64,000 bases of DNA from Quillaja saponaria (GCA_029379385.1 CM055611.1:1984001-2048000), one strand, 5' to 3'; positions 48,701-60,055 are shown, counted from the first letter of the stretch. Numbers and translations are program-made. The notes: a model not told the origin generated them from the letters alone.

Positions 48701-50782
48701 TCCAAAAACTACTGGCAAACTCCCTTCTCTAAGCCTCCTACTATCGAAGTTACCGATCTGGGCTGTTATCTTTGCTAATATAACTAACAACTGGGTGAGT
48801 TCTCTTCATCTTTCTATATGATTGAAGATCCAAGTTTGTGCTTAAAACTTCTTTAAGAATACATACCAAGTTCAACATCTTTACTTTGCAGGGTTACTTT
48901 GTTCTTCTATCGTGGTTGCCTGTTTACTTCAAAACAGTAAGTAAACTTTTGACCTCAACTTTTATGTTTATAACTTCTTTGTGGTAGGTTTTGAATGTGT
49001 ATTCACCATTTCCTACTAACTGAAAAAGCTACAAATATGTGACCTGAGAACTGAGAATGCTACATTTTTTAAGTGTTTGACATATTTTCTGTTTCTATCT
49101 TCTGTTTTAGGTATTTAATGTGAACTTGAAGCAGGCTGCTTGGTTTAGTGCTGTTCCATGGGCAACAATGGCAATTACAGGCTTCATTGCCGGTGCAGTA
49201 TCAGATTCCTTAATAAAAGCAGGCTACTCTCTGACTTTTGTAAGAAAGGTCATGCAGGTAACTAATATTATTTCTTGATATTCAGATTCTGATTCAAAAT
49301 ACTGTCGCATATTTACATCTGTTGTTAATCTTAAGCAGTTTCCAATTCAGTAAGTTTTTAAAAAAAGGTTAATGAACAAATCAAAAAATAGATTATAAGA
49401 TAACAACAAATGCAGAATAAGTAGTAGTAGTAGTAGATGTATAGTCTCTGTCGAAAAGGTAGAACTTCAAACTGAAGCTTTACATTGTTCAGCAATCTCC
49501 ACAGTCCTCTTATGGGTGGTGATATGTCGTTTGACATTCAGATTCTGATTCAAAATGTTGTCACATTTTTACATCTGGAGTTAATCTTAAGCAATTGCCA
49601 ATTCATGAAGTTTTTTAAAAAAAGGTTAATGGTTACAAATGAGAAAATAGATCATAAAATAACAACAAATGCAGAATAAGTAGTAGTAGTAGTAGTAGAT
49701 GTAGCAGCTCTGTCAAAAAGGTAGAACTTCAAACTGAAGCTATACATTGTTAAGCAATGAGGGTTGTTTGGTAGCTTTTCTTCTGATTATATCTTTTGAT
49801 ATTCAGGTTCTGATTCAAAATGTTGTCACATTTTTTCAATTGGTGTTAGTCTTAAGCAATTTCCAATTCAGGAAGTTTTTAAAAAAAAGTTAAGGATTAC
49901 AAATGAGAAAATAGATCATAAGATAACAACAAATGCAGAATAAGTAGTAGTAGTAGTAAATGTATAGCCTCTCTCGGAGAGGTAGAACTTCAAAATGGGG
50001 CTTTACATTGTTCGGTAATGAAAATTGTTTGGTAGCTTTTCCAAAGTCCTATGGATGGTGATATGAAGAGGAACAAAAGATTCAAAAGTTGGTTGCATAA
50101 CTTTGAAGGAAAGTGTTTTGTGAGCAAAAGACATAATCGTAGAAATACAACTGCAACGAAAATTTGTTTCTTTATTCAATGCCACTACGTTTACAATCAC
50201 TAGTCTAATGTATACTTGTGAATAACAACAGTCTATTGGATTCCTTGGACCTGGGGTGGCCTTGCTCTGCTTAAATTTTGCCAATACACCAGTTGTTGCT
50301 GCTATATTCATGACTGTGGGTTTGTGTTTAAGTTCTTTTGGTCAGGCTGGCTTTCTCCTCAATATCCAAGTAAGTTCCATCAATCAATTTATATAGTCAC
50401 AAGTAACCTCAAAACATAATTCATCAATTGTCGGTAGTGATCAGCTTTACCTCAAAACTTGTTAATGAACCTTCTAACATTGATATGATCAGGAAATAGC
50501 TCCTCAGTGTGCTGGATTTCTTCATGGTAAGAAGTCACGCACCTTCTTTCATCATTCTACTATTTATTGAATGAATTGTTTATTAATTGCAATGAAATTC
50601 TCCCATTTACAGGAATCTGTAATTCAGCAGGAACATTAGCAGCAATAATCAGCACAATCGGAACTGGTTACTTTGTAGAATGGCTAGGGTCCTTCCAGGC
50701 TTTCTTGACTGTTACAGCGGCACTCTACTTCGTGGCAACCATCTTCTGGAACTTATTTGCAACCGCTGAACCAGTGTTCTGA
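45718..50782 (+). CDS. Plastid anion/phosphate transporter, PHT4 family (MFS), 8 exons
   Basis: PHT4 proteins are major-facilitator carriers moving phosphate or organic anions across plastid envelopes or thylakoids. Exons: 45718-46155, 48076-48302, 48446-48794, 48892-48936, 49111-49257, 50232-50369, 50493-50526, 50613-50782. All junctions are GT-AG, all phases agree, and the total gives 515 residues. Residues 1 to about 85 are Ser/Thr/Lys-rich and fit a plastid transit peptide. The carrier follows: CLCNADRVVMSVTIVPLA (first membrane segment), SSFLWGYLFSSFIGGALVDR and RYGGKRVMAWG, FFGLAEGVALPSMSTLLSRW, SMAGFHLGNVVGLLLTPIML, FANITNNWGYFVLLSWLPVY, NLKQAAWFSAVPWATMAITG, and C-terminal GTLAAIISTIGTGYFVEWLG. 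The sequence looks closest to PHT4;2/PHT4;3-type members (ANTR3/ANTR4), which is recognition, not a search. Intron 1 holds a transposon and intron 5 a triple tandem repeat. No defect is seen. Confidence 0.95.
46515..47185. mobile_element. Inverted-repeat element, copy 2, in intron 1 of the PHT4-like gene
   Basis: It is similar to 44088-44846 but in the opposite orientation. Shared pieces include GTGTGCCTAATTTGGTAGTTTACGTGG-like sequence near 47110, TTATTTATGACTCAAATAAGA near 47087, and an interior with GAGTTTAATTTCA/TGAAACTAAACTC. The ends are approximate. Confidence 0.5.
47354..47373. repeat. Perfect 20-base palindrome
   Basis: GCAGCCTGGG is followed immediately by its reverse complement, with no spacer and no mismatch. 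It is GC-rich and stands in a short GC-balanced patch (47280-47400) of an otherwise AT-rich intron (intron 1 of the PHT4-like gene). Confidence 0.9.
49281..50060 (+). repeat. Three-copy tandem repeat, unit about 260 bp, in intron 5 of the PHT4-like gene
   Basis: The copies start at about 49281, 49537 and 49802, each with TTCAG(A/G)TTCTGATTCAAAAT. Each contains ACAACAAATGCAGAATAAG followed by a (TAG)n microsatellite of variable length, then GGTAGAACTTCAAA.TG..GC. The third copy passes into unique intron sequence near 50060. The repeat is non-coding. Confidence 0.9.
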
Positions 50783-51060
50783 CTGAAATTATCAAGCAAC
50801 ATGCAGCAGATGTTAGCCATGAAAAGCAGTGAAGATCAGTATTTATTTGTTTAGATTTTTGAATTATCTTCTAGCCATGAACATATAGAAGAATTATTTC
50901 ATTTTATTCTGCTTTCTGGTTTTATTCTAAGCTTCATCTTTTCTTGTTACCCAAGCATAGAGACTACATTGTATAATTCATTTTCAGTTCCCAACCATCA
51001 AAACCCAGAATTGGATATTACTTCATTTTTTTTCTTTTTTTGGTTTAATTATTTACATTG
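50783..51060 (+). other. 3' flank of the PHT4-like gene
   Basis: This is the presumed 3' untranslated region and terminator of the transporter, followed by a T-rich tract. No specific polyadenylation site can be fixed. The gene is tail-to-tail with the BAHD pseudogene that follows on the other strand. Confidence 0.5.
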
Positions 51061-51094
51061 ACATGTAAATGTTACAAATGTTTGTGACAAGAGA

Positions 51095-52878
51095 TTAATT
51101 AATTCCTGCTAATTGTCGTTCAAATACAGAAATAAGATCTTCCATTTCAACTCTGTTCAATACCACAACCTTCCTCATGATCAGGAGTCTCAACAAGAGT
51201 CAAACTATCTATTAATGGCACATTCTCAACTTTTTTTGGCTACCGGAAATCCGCCTCATAAGTGCCAAAATTAGGAGATCCCATAACAAACAATGTTTTA
51301 GGTCCTAATATATCGTCGTAAGTTGTTCATATCTTCTGTCCAACCTTGTGCACGTACCTTGTATTCCTTTTAATCTTAGAAATCCTTTATTGTATGGTTT
51401 TTGCTGCTGTAACTACACCTTTTTCTTCTTCCATCAGTTCTTTCCTTTTTGCCACCGCCCAATTTAGTGATATGCAGTTTCCATTATACGTTATTGGTAT
51501 TGGATACTCCAGTAAGTTTCTACAATCTGCTGCAAACTAAAAGTGTTCTTCTGCTTCTTCTTCTTCATTTTTATTTCGCTTTATCTTAAGAAAGAAAACC
51601 CACATGAAAGCACATGTCACCACAAATTTTGATAGATATGGTGGTGAGACCTCCTGACTTATCTTTCTCCACTTAGCTGGCATCCATGTTTTCAACAACT
51701 CATCCATGTTACCTTCACAGCGTCTTCGTGATTAGGCTTAGCATAATAGTCATCAGTAGTCTTTCCTATGCCTCACTCCAAGTTTTTCTCCACTGGAAGT
51801 AGTCTCTGAAGAATGTGTCCTTAACTCCAACTGGATTCTTGATCACTTCCCTGTCAAAGACTGGTAATGACTTTTCGTTAAGAAAATTAGTAGTCAATAA
51901 CTAGTTGACTATTAATTGAAGCCCAAGATCTCATGAAATGGCTAGAGGACCTTCCATGAATAACATGGTGGAACGTGATCCCGATTCAAAGGCCGCTGTA
52001 AGGGAAGACAGTGACTTGTAAGATAATAACAGGCAACACAAGAGAATTGTCATTATTGCTACACGTTATTGGTGGCATCTTGGTATAAAGGGAGCAACTT
52101 CTTTGAGGTCAATGATGACTTGTGGCTGTGGATGTTTACTTATAACATGTCTGAAATTGGCTTGTGGATTCTGCTATGGTTAAGGTCACAGTATCATTGT
52201 TGGTGCAGTGAATATAAGGCTCGTGGGGTGGTGGTGGACACGAGCAAGGGATGAGCTTTTAAGGGATAGGGGTGGCCATGCTCTCCTAAAATTTTCTAAC
52301 ATATTAATATTATAATTTAAAATTAATTATTAGTCTTTTATTTTTCTCTTATTTAATATCATGTTCCTCTAAAAGTAAAAACTAAATTATTTTTTATTTT
52401 TTTTACTTATAAAATTAAATGATTAAAACTTAAAATCCAAGAATAAAGACTAATGGGATAAATTTTCTACTATTTTTTGGTAGTTTATAACTTTTTATTA
52501 TATTTTATGAGTCACTGAGTTCCTTATATCTTTTTGTTTTATTGATCTAGTAGAATATGTTTATATAAAATTTTAGTTTGCCTCCCAAGAACAAATTTTT
52601 AGCTCCGCTACTAGACAAGAGAGATTACCTGCTAGAGGATAGAAACGTTGAAGAGTGAGGGAAAGTGAGTGTTTAAGAGTGGGGAGGATAGTTTCTATGA
52701 AATGATGGGTCGGATAGGGGAATTCATAGAAAAATAGCTGGTTTACACAAAAAGGACCAGAATATGTGTCAAAGAAAGTAAGGTGGAAATCAGAAGCTGT
52801 GGAAACTTGGCATATTGTAGCTGCTGGACCAATTTGGCAATGTTCAAGAATCTTGAGCCAGAAAATTGTGTTTGCCAT
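51095..52878 (-). pseudogene. BAHD acyltransferase pseudogene, copy A
   Basis: BAHD enzymes transfer acyl groups from CoA to alcohols or sugars (the anthocyanin/flavonoid malonyl- and aromatic-acyltransferase subgroup looks closest). It starts MANTIFWLKILEHCQIGPAA at 52878 and continues through FYPLAGNL. It is then interrupted by an insertion (52245-52613). Further on, the family pieces LPVFDREV and FRDYFQWRKTWSEA are readable. Damage: a TGA just before the catalytic region; the HXXXD motif reads HHVIH (Asp to His); a 4-base deletion after WSEA relative to copy B; a short deletion in the region of the C-terminal DFGWG motif; further frame changes. It is not functional. Confidence 0.85.
52245..52613. 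mobile_element. hAT-like insertion inside BAHD copy A, 369 bp
   Basis: Comparison with the uninterrupted copy B (around 59145-59152) shows an insertion. The flanks GACACGAG (52237-52244) and GACAAGAG (52614-52621) are an 8-base duplication with one mismatch. The ends CAAGGGATGAGCTTTT and, inverted, TAGTAGCGGAGCTAAA form an imperfect inverted repeat. The latter resembles the CAGTGGCGGAGC-type terminus common in plant hAT-related elements. Confidence 0.75.
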
Positions 52879-53468
52879 CCTAATGAGCTATAATGAAGAA
52901 GTGGCCTAGATTTTGCTTTGTGCGAAATGTGTTGTGTGCGTGCTGGGTTCGTTTCTACCTTGATAAATACCCCATTTGCCTAAACATAACCAAATTTAAT
53001 ATAATTTCTTGGTATCAAAATAATGTCTTCTCGAGAAGAATGTTCACTATTTTAGTAATTATAATTAAGGTATGGAACAAAAAGTCAAATGTATGTAATA
53101 GCAATTTATTTCTCTTTGTATGATAATACACAATGGGCGAGTCAGCAAAATTTTATACTAACTTCTATAGCTTTCTAATAAATATTATTGGAATCTTCTA
53201 CTACATAGATGCAAAATATTTATCAATTAGTTTTATCTGATCTCCCCGTTACACGAATTATTTTATTTTAAAATAGTTTTTAATTTTAAATATTTAAAGT
53301 TTATAATTTTTTATTATTTGTGAGATTATGATATTATCAATTTTATTTTCATTATTTTATTTTATATCATTTTTTGTTATGTGAATTATATCTATTCTCT
53401 TTTGATTGACTGCTACAAAAGAATATTTTAAATTATTAATGTATCGTTCGAGAGACCACATTATGATA

Positions 53469-53920
53469 CGAAACTCAACTCAACTCAACTAAACTAAGTT
53501 TTAAAATTTCAAACTAGTTGGGGTAGACTATATGAATCCTTTTCCTCCATTCGCATCGATCCGAGACAACATTTTTATTAATCCTTAGCACAGCCATATA
53601 TTTCTCAATGACTGCCCCCATGTAAGTTTCGGTCTCCCATTTCCCCGTCTAACACATGGCACCTGAACCAAGTCACCTTGCTTAACTACTGCGTCATTGG
53701 CTGACGTTGGATGTGTCCAAACCAACATAGACGATTCTCCCTTATTTTCTCCTCAATAGGTGCTACTTCTACCTTCTTACGAATCTCCTCATTCCCTATT
53801 CTATCATTTCTTGTATGTCATGTCATCCATCTCAACATTCTCATTTCGGCTACTCCCATCTTATGCGAATGTTACTTCTTAACTGCTCAACATTCGGTAC
53901 CATACAGCATAGATGGAGAG
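53469..53920 (-). mobile_element. 5'-truncated LINE retrotransposon fragment
   Basis: On the minus strand, the pieces [28 protein letters not shown] and [12 protein letters not shown] are the familiar C-terminal end of plant LINE reverse-transcriptase proteins, broken by stops. The 3' tail (left end) is a (GAGTT)n-type simple repeat. A 19-base direct repeat GAGAGACCACATTATGATA (53450-53468) recurs with one mismatch at 54548-54566 and is the target-site duplication. The 5' end is truncated and abuts the Mutator-like insertion. Confidence 0.8.
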
Positions 53921-54543
53921 GAGTTTGGATCCCATAGAGAGGACCACGCTGGAGAGGACCAAAACGGCGTTGTCCTCTCCTTAAAAAAAAAAAAAATTAG
54001 CAATGCAACTGCACTGTTTCCTTCTTGTTATGCTATGCCCAAAACCCTTTTTCCTTTCATCTTCTTCCTTGCAAGCTTAGGTCCCATTTACATTTTAGCT
54101 CAAAGTTTTATAGTTCATATGCAAAGAGGATAATTTGAAATCAAGGATAATTCAAACTATGCAATTCACAATAGAGGAGGAAAGCTCTCCTCTCCAACTT
54201 TACAAGAGTTTGGATACCAAACAATGCAAATGCAAGAAAATAAAAGTAAAATATGACAATTAGTTTGCAATGCAGAATTTTCAGTTGTTATTGGAATTCC
54301 AATAAGCTCAAAGTCACACAGGATCAAAGAGGAAAGGAAAATATAACAAGAAAATGAAAATTTTGACCAAAAACCCATCCAACAATTATGCACCTTGCAA
54401 GGAAGAAGAATGAAAAACGGCATCAGCATACATGGAGGAAAACAGTGTCGTTACATATTACTAATTTATTTATTTCTTTTTTAAGGAGAGGATGACGTCG
54501 TTTGGTCCTCTCCAGCGTGGTCCTCTCCATGGGATCCAAACTC
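53921..54543. mobile_element. Mutator-like MITE, 623 bp, with perfect 9-base duplication
   Basis: Terminal inverted repeats of about 65 bases start GAGTTTGGATCCCAT and contain GAGAGGACCACGCTGGAGAG. Both flanks are GATGGAGAG (53912-53920 and 54544-54552), a perfect 9-base target-site duplication typical of Mutator-like elements. It is non-coding inside. It inserted at the 5' edge of the LINE fragment. Confidence 0.92.
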
Positions 54544-54566
54544 GATGGAGAGACTACATTATGATA

Positions 54567-55200
54567 TAACATTTTATGAGATTTGCTTTATTTTCTCTTT
54601 TTCAATCTTTTTATTTGACGAGTTTGAATTTTTTCATAGTAAATTGTTTTATTTTAATTAGTATTTAGTACTTGCCAATATTGTTGATGAGTTATTTTAT
54701 CAATTAATTATCTCATATTAATTTAGTTATTGACCATTTGACCACTAAATTAACAAAAAAACAGAGTATATTATTGCTTATGAAATAAGAAGGAACGTAC
54801 AACTCTATGCAAGTCCCAATTTTTTATTTCAATCTTAATTACTGCCAGCAAATAGTAGATATCAATCATGATCTTAGTGAAGAATTTTATATCAATTATA
54901 ATTAACCAAGTTTCTGTCATAAGATTTTGCTGGATATTATGTTATAATTAAGTTGTATTATATTATTCCTAAATAATTTCATGTGATTGATTGACCATAA
55001 AAAATGTGTTAATAATTGAACACCGTGAAATGCATGGGAAAGAAAGAAACAAAAAACTAGCTGACAGCTTCTTGGCCTTTCCAAATTCAAACACTTTCTA
55101 TTTTTTCTTCTCAAAATGTATTTAATTATAAATTAAAAAAAGTAGGCTTCCCATGTTCTTAAAGTTGTTTTTATATTTCTTTTATTAACTCTTCTTAAAA
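54567..55200. other. Spacer with no gene seen
   Basis: AT-rich sequence follows the right copy of the LINE target-site duplication. No reading frame or repeat of note is seen. Confidence 0.5.
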
Positions 55201-55208
55201 ATGATTGG

Positions 55209-55470
55209 TCACAATGATAAGCAACTTGCAATCCCATCGGACAAAAGTCGAATCATTGGATGCAACTTTTCCATCCCTTCTATCCATCTATCTTGCACCT
55301 TCCAAAGGTTTCTTTCTCGTTTCAGAAATCCCTCTTAGCTATACTTTTTGCTGTAATGACAGTACCCCTTTCCCTTCTTTTCACCACTAACCCACTTTGA
55401 GTTAAGCAATTTGTAATCTATGTTACTGGTATTGGGATACTCCAACTGATTTATGCAATCGGCAGAGAAG
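55209..55470 (-). pseudogene. Relic of a third BAHD copy
   Basis: On the plus strand, TATGTTACTGGTATTGGGATACTCCA (in parts) at about 55415-55445, and the segment near 55330-55385, resemble the corresponding parts of the two BAHD pseudogenes (58345-58390 and 58250-58330). Only the C-terminal third is represented and it is strongly diverged. It could be a remnant of an older tandem copy. Confidence 0.35.
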
Positions 55471-55479
55471 AGAGTTTTG

Positions 55480-56000
55480 GGGGTGCCGAAAGTGTTTACC
55501 AAGTGAAGGTCCCTCCTTATACATAATAGTTAATAAACTTGAACCCAAAAACTTTATTAACCTTTAGGGTGCCTTTAGTACGGGGTTATAGATGTGAGGG
55601 TTAAAAAATGCACAAAGATTATATCATGGAAGATATAAAAAATGCACAAAGATTATATCATGGAAGATATATGAAGAAGAGAAATCTTAAACTTAATTAT
55701 TTTTGGTTGTGATTATAAATGTATAAGTTAATTTTTAATTTCTTAAATGTTAATAATAATTTGTACAATATTAATGATTAAGAAAAAAAATATTATTTTA
55801 TGGGTACAATTATTTAATTTTGAGATAATGATTAAAAAATATTATTGTATCAAATCATGTAAAAATATATTTTTTTTTAAACAAATGGGACCTAAATTTA
55901 ATTAATAATTAGTAAACCAACCAATTCTTTCTGTAATAAAGAAAGTTCAAAATAATAAAAAATCACTAACTTTCATGAACATATTTCAAATTATCTTGTT
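55480..56000. other. Spacer with no gene seen
   Basis: AT-rich sequence. It includes a short tandem repeat of AAAAATGCACAAAGATTATA around 55605-55670. Nothing else is recognised. Confidence 0.5.
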
Positions 56001-56189
56001 TTAATATTCAAACCCAATTATATTCAAAAAATAGACACAAATCCAAGCCTAGAAGAGCAACAAAACACACAACGTTCAAAGAAGTTATCCAAAAAAAAAA
56101 AACTTTAACAAACTTGAAATATGAATTTCTTTTACCACATATTGTACCAATAACATCAATTCCTACACAACAACATCTACATGACACCA

Positions 56190-56831
56190 AGAACCATTAG
56201 AACAAGGGTATACTTCTCATCGTCATTCTTCAAATTGAACATCACCACGTCATTGTCAGTCATTTCTCGTTGCATGTAACATGTCTGACATAGACAACCC
56301 AACAACTCCACCAAGTTTCGCACGTAGACGACTTCTATCATGCTTTTTATCTCCTTTGAAAGCAGTGACGAGTTGTTCACAACAATTGTTGTTACTTTGA
56401 ATCATTTGTTGCATGACATCCACAATATGCTCTTGCATCTTATCAATTTGTTTGTTCTTCAGTTTTCTTTCTTGACTTGTGTCAACTCCTTGATCCATAG
56501 ACAATTCATTATATTCACTTGCATCCTTGTCCATGAAAAAATTCTGTGCTGCACAATTACTGTCCTTCATTAATATCTTGATCATCACGGTCTGCAACAT
56601 TTGTAGCATTAGTACCTGATGCTCTATCCTTATCATATGCTTCTTCAAAAGAATCATAAAAAGGTCAAGGCTTCTTATACAGTCCTTTCGCATCTCTATG
56701 ACTCTGCATGCATTAAGTAAAAGAAAAGTAAAGATTGGTTTAACAGTCAAAGGATTATGTATAAATTTATAAGCACATCTCTGTAATAAGCAAAATAGAG
56801 ACATAAACAAATAAAAAGATGGAAGATGCAA
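56190..56831 (-). pseudogene. Unidentified remnant with a helical, charged C-terminal region
   Basis: A minus-strand frame of about 190 codons contains MDKDASEYNELSMDQGVD, KIDKMQEHIVDVMQQM-like helices and LRAKLGGVVGLSMSDML. It then passes into a short frame, ending near 56177. The style resembles the C-terminal part of the Myb/SANT-like proteins encoded by PIF/Harbinger elements or their domesticated relatives. I see no SANT domain or transposase nearby, so the family is uncertain. Confidence 0.25.
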
Positions 56832-56839
56832 TAGAGCAA

Positions 56840-57655
56840 AAGAAAAAAAATACTGCTGTCAGCAAGGATTCAAAAACATGATTCAAAAATAGGAATGAAT
56901 TTAACTACTTATATACTTGACTGGAGACTTGCACATATAAGTAAGTAAATTAATCCATCACTAACCTTTTTTTTTCTTAAATAACAAATGCTTCTCACCT
57001 CCACAATACACGAACACATATTCACATATTCATTGGAAACTTTTGCTTTTGATTCTCCGAAACACTTCTTTTACCAATCCTTCCCTTGGATAAAAGTCAT
57101 ACAAAAGCTTCAACCTTTGAAGTAACTTCCAAACTTGTTTATCCACTTCAGTTTGTCGGACCTGTTATACTCTGTTCAAAAGCTTTTGAGAAAGACTTTA
57201 CTGAAAATCTTCCATTACAATATCAAGTGATTATTATGCATATTCCTGCCTGAACATAATTATGAGAAAATAAAAAAATAAAAAACAGAGTAAGAAATCG
57301 AATAATACAAACTTGAGACTTGTGCTACACAACTAATTGAACTTCCTTCCCTTAATGATAACTAGATATATGGTATAGATTTAAAAACTCTAGCCAATGT
57401 CTCAACCACGAGAGAGAGTTACTCTAAAAGCTAACAACTTATTCTTTCATTGAACTCAGTTTCATAGGAAATTAATGAAGAATAATCTGGAATGCATGAT
57501 TAGCTGTTAACAAAAAAATCAAATGAAGAATAATCTGCACTTGAGCTCCAGAATAACCAGAAAGTATCATCATAATCCAACCATAACACTAGAGCAAGAT
57601 TTTAAACATAACGTACAAAAACCGATAACTCATGTACTAAACACAACTTCGTTCT
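56840..57655. other. Spacer with no gene recognised
   Basis: No conserved frame is seen. On the minus strand near 57170-57050 a short frame (VDKQVWKLLQRLKLLYDFYP) might belong to the same remnant as 56190-56831, but splice signals are not clear. Confidence 0.4.
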
Positions 57656-57656
57656 A

Positions 57657-57915
57657 TTATGTATCAGTTAGCTAGATTTTGAAATCTAGCAAGAGCTCTT
57701 AATTGACCCTATGATTATGCCCTTATATGCCTTTCAATTATCTCCATTATGCCAGTAAATTAGACCTATAAATATATGTAATTGCCTATTATTTATTTGG
57801 CTAATACTTAATTAGATTCACTATATTATGTAAACATCTTTATACTATAAATAAAGACTTCCTCTTGTACATTATACATTATCTTAATATACAATTCTCT
57901 TTTCACTCAACTACA
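57657..57915 (+). repeat. Possible solo LTR
   Basis: A compact block has promoter-like CTATAAATAAAGACTTCCTC (57845-57864), then TTGTACATTATACATTATC and ATACAATTCTCTTTTCACTC. This layout is common at the 3' part of small Copia LTRs. It directly precedes the BAHD duplication copy B. The ends and duplication are not readable, so the call is tentative. Confidence 0.2.
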
Positions 57916-57920
57916 CTGAA

Positions 57921-59775
57921 ATGTAAATGTTACAAATGTTTGTGACAACAGATTAATTAATTCCTGCTAATTGTCGTTCAAATATAGAAATAAGATCTTC
58001 CATTTCGGCTCTCTTCACTACCAAACCAACCTCAATACCACAATCTCCCTCATTTGCACTCTCAACAAGAGACATAGAATATAATACGGGCACATTCTCA
58101 GCTTTTTTTGGCCTTCCAAACCCGAAATCCGTCTCATAAGCCCCAAAATTAGGCGATCCGATGACAAACAATGTTTTACGTCCTAATCTCGCATTAAAGT
58201 TGTTCATAACTTCTGTCCAACCTTCTACACCATGTAGAGGATTCTTTTTAATCTTTGAAATCCTTTCTTGTATGGTTTTTGCTGCTGTAACTATACCTTT
58301 TTCTGCTTCCATCAGTTCTTTCCTTTTGCCACTACCCAATTTAGTGATATGCAGTTTCCAATATATGTTATTGGTATTGGATACTCCAGTAAGTTTCTGT
58401 ATTCTGCAGAAAAGTAAAAGTATTCTTCTGCTTCTTCGTTTTTATTATGCTTTAATTTAAGAAAGCAAACCCACATGAAAGCACATGTCACCACAAATTT
58501 TGAGAGATATGGTGGTGAGTCTTCCTGAGTTATCTTTTCCCACTTATCTGACATCCATGTTTTCAACAACTCAATCTTTTCTTGATTTAATAAAAAAGTT
58601 ACCTTCGCAGCATTTTCGTGATTAGGCTTAGCATAATAGTCATCAGTAGTCTTTCCTATGAGAGCCTCACTCCAAGTTTTTCTCCACTGGAAGTAGTCTC
58701 TGAAGAATGTGTCCTTAACTCCAACTGGATTCTTGATCACTTCCCTGTCAAAGACGGTAATGACTTTTCGTCAAGAAAATTAGTAGTCAAGCAGTTCCCA
58801 GTAAATACTTGACTATTAATTGAAGCCCAAGATTTCATAAAATGGCTAGAGGACCTTCCATCAATCACATGGCGGATCGTGATCCCGATGCAAAGGCCGT
58901 TGTTAGGGAAGACAGTGACTTGTAAGACAATAATAGGGAACACAAGAGTACTGTCATTATTGGTACATGTTATTGGTGGCATCTTGGGGATAAAGGGAGC
59001 TACTTCTTTAAGGTCAATGATGACTTGTCGGCTGTGGGTGTTTGCTTATAATATTTCTGAAATTGGCTGTAGATTCTGCTATGGTTAAGGTCACAGTGTC
59101 ATTAGTTGGTGCAGTGGATATAAGGCTCACGGGGTGGTGGTGGACACAGGAGATTACCTGCAAGAGGATAGAAATGTTGAAGAGTGAGGGAAAGTGAGTG
59201 TTTTAAGAGTGGGGAGGATAGTTTCTATGAAATGGTGGGTTGGATAGGGGAATTCATAGAAAAATAGCCGGTTTCCACATAAAGTACCAGAGTATGGTAT
59301 GTCAAAGAAAGTAAGGGGGAAATCAGAAGCTATGGAAACTTGGCATATTGTAGCTGCTGGACCAATTTGGCAATGCTCAAGAATCTTGAGCAAGCAAGTT
59401 AGTGTTTGCCATCCTAATGAACTATAATTAAGGAGTGGCCTAGATTTTGCTTTGGGTGAAATGTGTTCGTTGTACACCGGATTCCATTTCTACCATAATA
59501 AATACCCCATTTGCCTCAACTTGACAAATTGAATATAATTTCTTGGTTTTTGTCTGCTTGTTATACAAATTGATCATACAAAAATGTCTCACATAAGACA
59601 AGCTATACCACGAATATTTTAGTAATTATTGTTAATAATAATAGTTAGGAATCATAATTGATGTCTCCTCTAGACGGAACGTGTTTAATATTTTATTCAT
59701 CGATGTTAATAGTAATAGTTAGGTATCGAAATAATGTCTCCTCGAGAAGAATATGTTTAATATTTTAATAAAGGT
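57921..59775. repeat. Segmental duplication, copy B (partner 51062-53060)
   Basis: Collinear with copy A but lacking the 369-bp insertion. Its right end is longer because a unit containing TAATAGTTAGG and ATGTCTCCTC is tandemly repeated (about 59638-59700 and 59708-59772). Confidence 0.85.
57953..59412 (-). pseudogene. BAHD acyltransferase pseudogene, copy B
   Basis: It starts ATGGCAAACACTAAC at 59412, but a small indel shifts the frame within about seven codons. The family pieces are in order: ILEHCQIGPAATICQVS, FFYEFPYPTHHFIETILPTL, HFYPLAGNLLCPPPPREP, DLKEVAPFIPKMPP, GLCIGITIRHVIDGRSSSHF, FFRDYFQWRKTWSEALIGKT, KFVVTCAFMWVCFLKLKH and C-terminal FGAYETDFGFGRPKKAEN. The HXXXD motif reads RHVID (His to Arg), and the C-terminal DFGWG motif reads DFGFG. 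At least four frame changes are visible: near the start, after SKHPQ, in the LP(V)FDRE segment, and at VVAKGK. No product of normal length is possible. It is better preserved than copy A overall. Confidence 0.88.
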
Positions 59776-60055
59776 TTCTTAACCTTTGTTATAAGGACTC
59801 GTTTATGATTATATAAATATAAAATTTGTAGTATTTATAAATCTAGAAATTAATTTTTTTCAAACACAATAATTTTTATATTAAATAACACTTAATCATT
59901 ATCAATTACTGAATAAATGATATAACCTGCTATTTTTAAAATATATTATTTTCATAAATCATTCAGTTATTGATCATACTGTTAAAATTGTATTTGATTA
60001 GTTAAAATGTCCTTCACGTGACTTCTGAAAGGTCATTGGGACCTGAAAAAATTCT
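59776..60055. other. Short AT-rich spacer
   Basis: No feature is seen between the duplicated BAHD block and the solo LTR. Confidence 0.6.

Larger units (their letters stand above)
51062..53060. repeat. Segmental duplication, copy A (partner 57921-59775)
   Basis: From GTAAATGTTACAAATGTTTG (51065 and 57924) the two blocks are collinear through a BAHD pseudogene and its upstream region. The similarity runs through AATACCCCATTTGCCT to TAATGTCT(T/C)CTCGAGAAGAA. The copies have the same orientation about 6.9 kb apart. Confidence 0.85.
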
